Below are positions 55,838-64,000 of a stretch of 64,000 nucleotides of DNA, in pieces. The stretch covers positions 3,612,001 through 3,676,000 of the forward strand of contig LR746275.1 in the NCBI GenBank assembly GCA_902729315.2, given 5' to 3'. Under the pieces are notes generated by a model that ran no database searches, was not told the DNA's origin, and was given only the letters and a program-made list of their open reading frames with translations. Numbering within the stretch: position 1 is the first letter of the stretch; every line of letters begins with the position of its first letter. The position numbers were made by a program, and so were the translations under genes. Source of the DNA: Spirodela intermedia (lineage: Eukaryota; Streptophyta; Magnoliopsida; Alismatales; Araceae).

Positions 55838-56411
55838 TAATTCTCCCCTCTTCTTCTTTCAGCGGCAATGGAGGAGAGGGGAAGAGGGGCCACCACTCAC
55901 AGAAAAGGGCGTGGGCGATGCGAGAGCCGCCGTCTGCAACAGTGTCCACGGCGTCGGCGGAATCTTCTCCGCCTAGAACGGCCCTACGAGGATGCTTAAG
56001 CAATCAATGGAGGGGAGTCGCCCAGGCGTGGAGCCTAGGGAGTGAAAGGTTCTTTTTACGGAAAAGGACCCATGTTTCAATTAATTGGTTTTTATATCGT
56101 CAATCTCGCTAAAAGAGAGTGAACTTTATATTGGCATAATTTATAGGGGTCCTTTGATAATAATTCACAAGCTAGAAACGTGGCAACTTTATAGGTGGGG
56201 TCAAAAAGGAAATTTCGAACATGATGTTTTACTGTTACATGACACATTTACCCCTCCACGTTCACGAAGCCCAGCAGACATGGACGTTGATATGGCGCGG
56301 ATAACAACGAGCGGGGTCGATGGGTCGTCGAGAGGATAGCAGTCGATACGTGGTGGGAGTGGGATCGGATGACGTAGATTCGGACACGTGTAAAGCGGCC
56401 ATGAGCCTCTC

Positions 56412-56417
56412 TATAAA
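56412..56417 (+). promoter_or_regulatory. Metallothionein TATA box
   Basis: TATAAA in ctctataaatttgg, 114 bases before the metallothionein ATG. The leader between them is pyrimidine-rich. Confidence 0.7.
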
Positions 56418-56530
56418 TTTGGGGTTTACTCCGCAGATATCTTCCACCTTCGAGCGTTGAGAGTGCCGGATTTAGAGGTCGATCAGTCCCCTCCTTCTGA
56501 TCCCGTCGTCCTCCCCTAGTTCGAGAGAAG

Positions 56531-57722
56531 ATGTCTTGCTGTGGAGGAAACTGCGGCTGCGGCTCTAGCTGTGGCTGCGGCAGTGGATGCCGCGGGTAAA
56601 ATCGAGTTCCGAGTCCTTGATCGTTCTCTCCTCTTGTTTAGATCGTTCTCGTCGTCGTCCCATTTTTTATGTTCTTACATGCGTTTGCTCGTGATCCGTG
56701 GATCTACTCCATCTTGCTTTCTTGTTCTGATATCCTCCCTTCCGTTGGCATAGTCGTCGTTCGACTTCGTAGAGAAATTTTATTGTGATCTGAGGTTCTC
56801 TTGCTGTTCTATGTCGGCTTTGATGTTGGCGTTCTTCGCTTGTATCCTCTGTCGGTGGTATATTTTCTCCGCATGTCCTGGAAGCCGATTTCTCTGCGCG
56901 GATAGGATCTGTATCACTGATTGTTTTCTGTAATTTTATTAATGTTATTTTACGATGACGGGATCTCTGCATTTGGGGGGAGTCGCAGTAGGCGTTGTCC
57001 CCTGTCGATCTCCCAAACCGCCTCTCGGGCGCAGCCATCTCCTAATTTCCTCAAGTTGGTGACGAGCCTGATGAGATTCGTAAAGCTGCACTCGCCTCTG
57101 CTATATGTTATATATTTTCTGTATAATTTATCGATTCGGCAGCTGGAGAGGAACGTTAGTTGATCGTCTCGTTCCCCTCCCTTTACTCCCCTTTGCGAAG
57201 ACTCCCACCCTTCCTCTCTATTCTACGTGATCACTCACTGCCTTGCCTTATCCGACTGCCCGGAAAGATGCCAATAGAGTTTTTTATTTTACTGCACCGC
57301 TATAAAAATAATCGGTTTTTGACAATCATTAGTTAGTGATGCTGACATGGCGTCACGGCGGCATTTACCTGTAACTAAAATTATCCCCTGCTCTCGGTCA
57401 AGTCCACGTAGTCATTTCTCCGCCTCTTCTTTTCTCCGACCGCAGGTGCAAGATGTTCCCTGACTTGGATGACGAGAGGATGACCACCACCGGCACCTTG
57501 GTCCTCGGGGTTGGAACCGAGAAGGCGTACGAGTCTTCCCGCTGAACTTCCTACCCTCTGTACTTCTACCCACTTCTCGATGTCCGCTTCCCCACTAATT
57601 GCCCTTTTGTTTCTGCGAATGCTTCCTGCAGATCATTCCAGGGATTCGAGATGGCCGCCGGCTCCGAGGGCGGCTGCAAGTGCGGCTCCAACTGCACCTG
57701 CGATCCCTGCACCTGCAAATGA
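56531..57722 (+). CDS. MT2: Metallothionein type 2
   Basis: Small cytosolic cysteine-rich protein binding Cu and Zn. Three exons: 56531-56595, 57446-57526 and 57632-57722 (TGA); 78 residues. The N-terminal domain [20 protein letters not shown] has the Cys-Cys and Cys-X-Cys pattern of type 2. A Cys-free linker ([20 protein letters not shown]) follows, and the C-terminal domain [17 protein letters not shown] has the three Cys-X-Cys pairs. The donor of exon 2 (GAGAAGGC|gtacga) was chosen because it yields [17 protein letters not shown]; reading through instead ends at a TGA after ESSR. The first intron is 850 bases. A clear TATA box lies upstream. Confidence 0.95.
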
Positions 57723-58729
57723 GGACGCTTCCTGTTAGAAAGGCTCTCGAAGCCTTTATGCCGAGGCTGCGGTGGTCCTGGCCGCCTGCGTGTCTCTGGC
57801 TTTCGTCTTTGGAATAAAGAGCCATGGATGGTCGGCGGCAGCACTTACCCCCCATGGTCGTCACCCTGTGTCTTGGATTTCCTTCTAGGCGTCAATCTGC
57901 TCCGTGCCTTACCCTCCCGAATGTTCTGAATACCTGAACTGAAATATATCTAAAGAAATCTCTCACCCCAGTAGCACGTCTGCAGAGTAGTACATGCTCC
58001 TCTGCTCTTCGCCATCTCTGCAGAGTACTAGCAGATGAGCCCTGTACTCTTCGATCTGGCGATGTGAGGGGAAGCCCGCCCTCCTCCTCCAGTTCTCCGT
58101 TTGAAGTACGCCATCTTGTCGTTCTCTACCCGCGATGGACAGGACATTGCGGGGTGAGAGAGTGCTGACATCTGGTGACGTACTCCTCTTCTCTCCTGCA
58201 GATTTGCCCACGGGGCCTTCTTTATCCGGGCCGATCCTTCGGCCCGCCCTGTAAGAGATTTTTAGTTATGGGCCTGGCACGATCCTCCATATGCCCTTAT
58301 CAGAGAGACAGAATGAGAAAATAGAATGATATTGGGTGCAATATCATTTTATGGTGAGATGTTGGCGGTGTGGCAAGTAAAAAGGCCCGGTGGACTCCTC
58401 GAGCAATAGACGTAACTCGGTGGGCCTGCTTTGGTAAGGCCCAGTTGCACTTCCACGCTGTCTTTGGGCCATGCTAGGCCAAATTAATGGGCCATGCTGG
58501 ACCACCCTAGGCACAGTATTGTCTCTGTAGACCCACCACAATCATCGTCTTCTGCGACACCAGGATTGCATATATATTTAGAGAGCGAGAGAGAGAGAGA
58601 GTCAACGTAATCATACGGATGAGGAATTGCCACGTGCCGTTCAACAAACAGGACAAACCGCTGAGGCCGAGGGAAACAAGACGGCGCTTATTGATTTTAT
58701 TAAGGGGCGAGGGAGTGGGGTTACTCCAT
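57723..58729. other. Spacer between convergent MT2 and OEP16
   Basis: 3' flanks of both genes. TGGGCC/GGCCCA motifs cluster at 58,380-58,520 and a GA run is at 58,581-58,601. No gene was seen. Confidence 0.5.
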
Positions 58730-60477
58730 TCAGCCGAGGTGGTTGATGAACCTGGCGGCGGTTGCCACGGCGCCGCCAGTGATGGCGCCCTTCACCACCT
58801 CGTCTCTGCTCTTCTTCGAGGCAGCCGACACCAGCGCCCCCGTTATGAACCCCCCAAGCAGCGCGTTTTTCTGCCCAAAAAAAGAAAAAGAAAAAGAAAA
58901 ATGAAGCATAATAATTTAGTGTAGAAGATCATAGCACGAGTGATTCGGCAGATTTGGATTCCTAGCTGACTTTTCATTAACCCACTTGGCCTTAAGAGAT
59001 CCCTAATTTTAGCATCTCCACGATCCGTCCTCCTTGTTCGAGCTTCCATTTATAGAAAAATCTCTCCACATCAAGAAAATATGGTGCCAAATTTACAATA
59101 ACGGGAACGTAAGTTCAAGCTAACCCATGATAAGGTAATCACTAGATGCGCGATCTCTACAGAGAGAAGATGGTATGCTCCTTGGCAGGGATTGCGATGA
59201 GTTTTAAGAGAGAGAAGGAACTCTAGAGAGGAGACTGACCCAGTCATTTCTGTCTCGGATCCTTCGAATGCTGTACTCCATACCGGCATACGTTCCACCT
59301 ACGGCTCCTGCGCCATTGAATTGCATTGAAACGAAGACAGTCAAACGCCGAGGTCAAAACATTTGACACGTGCCACGGATTTCTAAAACCAGCTGATTTA
59401 GTGGAGGGTCAAAGTCAAAGATGGGTCCCTAGACAATGGGGGCACCTTCAGAAGCAGGAGAGACCCCTCGATATCAATCAGGAAGAATGCCATGAGAAAA
59501 AAATTGGCAATTTTATCCTTGTAAGCTAGCACCAGTCAGCCACTAGAAGAAAATATTTTGGAGTGTTGAAAGTCAATATCGGCTATAAGATATGGATTTA
59601 CTTTCCAAATACGTCCAATGTTTAGAATGCCAAAGATGAACAAACTGATTCAATCACCCGAGAAAGAAATTCGAGCTTACCCCAGTAGGCACCTTCTTTG
59701 CACATCTTCTTGAACTGCAGAGACAGGAAATTACCATCATGAATAATAAAAATATTCCCTTCTGAAGAACAGAGCTTTTTAAGCGACACAAAGTTCTCAG
59801 GAAAAGCGTTTGAAGATATTGGAAAGGCGTTTGAGGTTCCTCTGGTATTACAGAATAGTTCAAACACTGGAAATCTGTAGATTATTCTATTAGTATTTAG
59901 TGTTAACACTCACTGCTATGCAAAGAGGCAAGAACTATGGTATGGCATATGATACATCGTGTAGATAATGAAAACCATTTCAGAATATTCAACCTAATCT
60001 TTATCATTTACTTTGGCGATATTGAAGAAAGAGAATGGCCTCCATTGATGAGTTATTACACTTTGTCGCCATATGTTGATGCTCCTGATCGGCGAAAAAT
60101 AGAGAATGGTTCAGTTAAACACACGCCATCAAATCCGGAATCAAATGATTGTTAAGGAAAAATTTGTTGTTTTCTCTTAGCATGGAACGAAATCGTTCGA
60201 GTCTCGATAGGAGTATGAACAGATGGTGGGTGGGGTTGTAAAACTGCTCGGGGCCGTCACCACCGGGTCGCAACATTGAAATGGATGGCGCATGGATCTG
60301 CAGCATGATGAGGAAACAAAAGGACAGATGCCGCAGACCAAGCTAGTCAATACTTCCGTGGGTTTACTTGGTGTTTAGATTCTCTTCAAACATTCTGACC
60401 CCTTCAGTATGGGAGAGTATGGAAAATATGAACTCAATTATGATTAAGACTCTTTAGGGAGAGAAAGCGAGCGAGCG

Positions 60478-60545
<68 letters not shown>

Positions 60546-61465
60546 CCCGAGCACTCACTGTTTCCTTCAATGTGTGCTCCGAAACGCTCCCTGTGACAGA
60601 TCGAACAAAGCAGAATTAAGAAATGTGTTACCCAATAATTTCATCATCAGACAAAATAAAATAGAGAAAACGTGAATGCAAGCCCATTCCAGTTTCAGAG
60701 GGATATTTTATTCTGAAGCACCAGAGATATGATGTTCACTAGATTCGTCTTCGAATATCTTAAAATATTTTAGCAGCTGACGAGAGAGATGCATGACCGC
60801 AGTTCCCGTCAAAAAGAGGAATTCCTGTTTTGTCAGCTTGCATAGGATTTTATGTAGGAACGCTTCACGCCTGATTGACATGCCTGCGCAGAGAATTAGA
60901 ACAAACAGAAACCAGTAAACCTTGCTTGTTCCTTCCTGGTCTGCACGATCTGCGGTTTGAACATCAGAACAGCTCCACATACAGGTGGACATTAGATAAA
61001 TATTTTAAAAGAGCTCATATACATCCTCTCTCTGGCCTCTGAAATCCTACATTTCGTCATTTCTGAACATCACTCATTCTTTTGTGTGGTAAACCGAGCC
61101 ACATCTCAATGAACTGTGAACGTCAGGCAAAGTGAACCGTCGATGGAGAAACCAGATGCCCCATCTAATGATTCCAGATCGGGAAAGAAACGAGGAAAAC
61201 AACCTTTCCGGAGGCAGTGATAGGTGTCCTCCGCCACAACCTTGGTAACCGCCACCTGCGAAAGAGGGAAAGATCGCCTATCAAGGAAACAAAAAATGGA
61301 TTCCATACATCGGTAGAGGAGGAGGAGAAGGAGGTGCTGCCGAGACATTACCGCTCCGATCGTCAAAAAGCCGTCGGCGGCGCGGTTGAGGAAGGGATTC
61401 CCCATATCGACATGGAAGTCGACCCTGGGCGAGCTTGCGGAAAGGGAGAGCTTGCCTCCGGCCAT
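58730..61465 (-). CDS. OEP16-1: Outer envelope pore protein 16-1, chloroplastic
   Basis: Amino-acid-selective channel of the outer plastid envelope, of the Tim17/Tim22/PRAT family; it has also been linked to import of protochlorophyllide oxidoreductase A. Exons, complement: 61352-61465, 61204-61255, 60559-60590, 59681-59714, 59240-59307 and 58730-58870 (TGA); 146 residues, the family length. Protein landmarks: VDMGNPFLNRAADGFLTIGA, VVAEDTYHCLRKGSVSEHTL, FKKMCKEGAYWGAVGGTYAG, MEYSIRRIRDRNDWKNALLG and the final helix GAITGGAVATAARFINHLG. Four membrane helices are expected. Two coding exons are only 32 and 34 bases long. A (GA)n run (60,470-60,541) sits in an intron next to the 32-base exon. Confidence 0.95.
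60470..60541. repeat. (GA)n microsatellite in an OEP16 intron
   Basis: About 36 GA units, 17 bases downstream (in the gene's direction) of the 32-base exon 60559-60590. Confidence 0.96.
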
Positions 61466-62658
61466 CCTCCTCTTCAGTCCTCACCTTTTCCCGCCACCCG
61501 TCGCTCACCGACGCCAAATCTACTCGATGGGAGAGCTCAACCAAGGAAGCAATTATCCACTCTCCCACAGCGCGCACAGAAGGAATCCCCAGGTGTACAA
61601 GAAGGCGAGCTTTGCTAACTGAGAAAGCGAACCGCGCACAGCGGGCGCTCCGGTAGTTTTGCCACGTGGAATCGTGGGACTCGCCGTCCTGCCAACGGTC
61701 GAGCGCCCGCCAGGTGGCGGGCCCACCCATCCGATTTAGCGGTTCGGGTTTGGCCCGATTTGCTTTTTTTTTTGGGAAGGATGATCAGACGGCTAGATTA
61801 AGATCAGATCGGCTGCGCCGTAAAGTAGGGTGGTATTCGTTATATAATTTATAAATTGTATTTAAATTTAAGCTTTTAGAGTATAAGACTATTTTTTTTA
61901 AAAAAAGGGCTTTTCACAAATAAGCGGGCCGGTGGAGATCGTGACCGTCCGGTTGACCAGAGGCAACAACTACCCTCTGATCAGTTCATTTCACATGCCA
62001 GATGTCAGGAGGCGACACGTGCGTTTATTCGTCTCGCCGTCCCCCCCCCCCAGATGACACGTGGTGAAAATGCACGGGTCAATCTTGCGGCGCCGAATCT
62101 TGTTATAAAATTTGGTAGTGGGCTAGTACGTGATGGGCCTGGAGGGGTGGGCCATGCGAGATTTATCCACAGGAAAAACGTGGACGTTGGGCTCCCGAAC
62201 CGTTGGGGTTTGGGCAGCGCGGCACCTCTGAGAAAGGTAATTCTCGATGCGCGGCGAGGGCATCTGGCTAGAACGAGCCCTCCACCTCCCCATCTTCCTC
62301 CTCGCGAGGCTTGCCGACAGATCTGTGCGTTCTCTCTCTCTCTCTCACACACACGCACACTCTCAACCACTCTCTCTCTGTCTCTCCTCTCTCTAGTTTT
62401 CTCTCTCGTCTGTGTGCAGGCGAGGAGTCGGGCCATCCAATGTTTCTTGCTGAAGATTGTCGAATTCCGGTGACTTTCGTCCTTCAATCGATTGATTTTA
62501 TGCTGATTAGGCCAGGGTGTTTTTTGCAGAATGCCCCAGCGGAGGCGCGTACATCTTGGGGTCTAGACCTGTACTCTGTCTAGGGATTTGGAACTTTGTT
62601 TCTTCTTATTACTCAGAGTGTGGGCATTCTCGTGGCCTGTTTGGTCTGCTTGGCTGAG
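61466..62658. other. Divergent promoter region of OEP16 and TGD2
   Basis: Shared upstream region. OEP16 leader to about 61,700; AT-rich middle (61,830-61,910); TGD2 promoter and leader from about 62,100 with TGGGCC motifs, a CT/CA run at 62,330-62,400, and a likely leader intron (acceptor ttttttgcag near 62,529). Short upstream frames before the TGD2 ATG may act as uORFs. Confidence 0.5.
62105..62110 (+). promoter_or_regulatory. Probable TGD2 TATA box
   Basis: TATAAA in ttgttataaaatttgg, about 550 bases before the ATG. This fits if the leader contains an intron. Confidence 0.45.
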
Positions 62659-64000
62659 ATGGTGACTGCAACATGGGTACCTGTTTCCTCCAGTACTTTG
62701 GTAATATCTCGTCTTCTTCCTAAACGAAGTGATTTTCGCAATGGTGGCCCATATCTTCTCCGCCTACCTTCGAGGGGATTCGCACCTGCACGGGCCTGTT
62801 CCGTTGACTGTGATAAGGATCAACCGTCGTCTTCCAAAGAGAATAACCCGGTGGCTGCTGTTCTGAGCATCCCCCGCACAATTTGGAGTCGAATACTGAA
62901 TCCCCTGAGCGACTTTGGGTTTGGCCGAAGGAGCATTTGGGAGGGCGGCGTGGGGCTGTTTATTGCTTCTGGAACCGTCCTCATGGCTCTTACTCTGGTT
63001 TGGTTGAGAGGTTTTCAATTGAGATCTCGATTCAAGAAATATCAGGTGGTTTTCGAGTTTGCTCAGGCGTGTGGCATCTGCTTGGGAACACCAGTGAGGA
63101 TAAGAGGGGTGACTGTAGGAACTGTTGTTCGTGTCCATTCATCTTTGAAAAGCGTGGATGCAGTAGTTGAGGTTCGTACACAGTGGCTTTTTAATTTCCT
63201 TTTTTTCTTTGCTGTTGAAACTAATAGAACAATTTTTCTATCTATAAAATGTTGTTCGCTCGAATTCAAGAATATCCATCTCTGGTCCGGGAAAATAGGC
63301 GAGGGGCAGAGGCTTAGGTTGGAAAAAGTTGTAAATGCGTCGCTATATTAGAGTAAATTGGAAGAATTTCAGGTAAAGAGAAGTATTCAATTTATTGATC
63401 TGATGCTCCCTCTTTCTTTTTTTATTTTTTTTCAAATAATTAGGCTTTCAACCTTTATAAAAAAAAAAAGAGAGTGGGGAATCAAATAAAAGGCTGCCTA
63501 TCATGTAGGATGGGCCCTTGCTGATGAGATGCACAAGCACATGGTAAAACTATATGCACGCATCAAAAAAAAATTATTACTTAATGTATAAAATAACTGA
63601 AACATTGGTACAATCTTTGAAATTCGTCTGATCAAACCTTCTGATCATGTGGTAGTTTTAGTCATTCAAGTTAAAAGTCTTGTTTTTAAGTCCAACATTG
63701 CTGTATGACATAGGAGCACTGGAGAAACTAATCGTAGAGTTTTAGTCGCCTCTGTAGTCCAATTGCCATGGCAGAAATGGAGAGATTTAGATTGCGGTAA
63801 TTGGTTTCTTTTTCTTTCTGGCAATGGAACCTGACTTCTATCATTTTGCCTTTACAGGTAGAAGATGAAAAGGTTATTATTCCTCGAAATTCGTTGGTCG
63901 AGGTGAACCAGTCTGGACTTCTTATGGAGACTATGATCGATATTACTCCCCGAGATCCACTTCCAGGACCGTCAGCTGGTCCTCTCGATGAAGACTGTCA
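62659..64000 (+). CDS. TGD2: TRIGALACTOSYLDIACYLGLYCEROL 2 (TGD2), chloroplastic, 3' end outside window
   Basis: Inner-envelope, phosphatidic-acid-binding MCE protein of the TGD1/2/3 transporter that brings ER-made lipid into the plastid. Exon 1 is 62659-63171; exon 2 starts at 63858 and leaves the window at 64000 (214+ codons seen). The N-terminus is a Ser/Arg-rich transit peptide (MVTATWVPVSSSTLVISRLL). One transmembrane span follows (GVGLFIASGTVLMALTLVWL, about residues 105-125), then the MCE domain: YQVVFEFAQACGICLGTPVR, IRGVTVGTVVRVHSSLKSVD, and in exon 2 EDEKVIIPRNSLVEVNQSGL. The donor GAG|gttcgt and acceptor tttacag join in phase. The ATG at 62659 was chosen as the first in frame. The full protein is about 380 residues, so half is missing. 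Confidence 0.95.

Larger units (their letters stand above)
54809..56530. other. Spacer upstream of metallothionein
   Basis: Holds a (CT)n run at 54,931-54,968, GC-rich sequence at 55,150-55,620 with frames on both strands but no motif, a GAA repeat, and the metallothionein promoter. No gene was recognised. Confidence 0.5.

Noticed and set aside
55569-56003. 144-codon Ser-rich - strand frame
   Set aside because: Mostly a translation of the GAA/TTC tract.
1-64000. CRISPR arrays, operons, phage or integron structures
   Set aside because: Direct repeats here are microsatellites or single tandem duplications; genes have introns and eukaryotic promoters. Nothing prokaryotic was seen.

Overview
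This is nuclear DNA of a flowering plant. All the multi-exon genes have GT-AG introns, and the products are plant-specific or plant-type: ArgJ, chloroplast TGD2 and OEP16, a Dof factor, a type 2 metallothionein, and an ADF gene with an intron directly after the ATG. The very GC-rich exons of the HSC70, HSP20-like, Dof and H2B genes next to AT-rich introns lean towards a monocot, but the species cannot be named from the sequence alone. No organelle, bacterial or viral segment was seen.

Layout. 0-11 kb (+ strand): 3' part of ArgJ, an actin-depolymerizing factor, histone H2B, tRNA-Cys(GCA) and an ALY-type mRNA export adaptor. 12-34 kb (- strand): serine carboxypeptidase III, an ACT-domain (ACR9/10-type) protein, a UBC7-type E2, an HSP20-like protein, the geranylgeranyltransferase-I beta subunit, and cytosolic HSC70 with a perfect heat-shock element. 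34-42 kb: a repeat-rich spacer full of (GA/CT)n, interrupted by a Dof gene (+). 42-49 kb: a small unrecognised two-exon gene (+), very-long-chain enoyl-CoA reductase ECR/CER10 (+), and an unrecognised single-exon gene (-). 49-53 kb: ALG10 glucosyltransferase (-). 53-56 kb: a degraded zone with a coding-like island, a gene fragment with an in-frame stop, and a 5'-truncated tRNA-Lys copy. 56-64 kb: metallothionein type 2 (+), OEP16-1 (-), and the 5' part of TGD2 (+).

The genes are ordinary housekeeping genes that do not form one pathway. Several neighbours repeat gene neighbourhoods known, as I recall them, from Arabidopsis: ADF/H2B/ALY/UBC7, ACR9/GGB, and HSP20-like/HSC70/Dof/ALG10/MT2B. The window therefore looks like a gene-rich block of old conserved synteny. 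Exon boundaries were worked out by hand from splice sites, reading phase and family knowledge; nearly every model closes in phase with a stop at the expected family length. I found no convincing novel multi-gene system. The less ordinary material is local: tandem duplications (one creating a decoy splice acceptor), a possible LTR remnant in an E2 intron, the degraded 53-55 kb zone, and the long polypurine/polypyrimidine tracts around the Dof gene.
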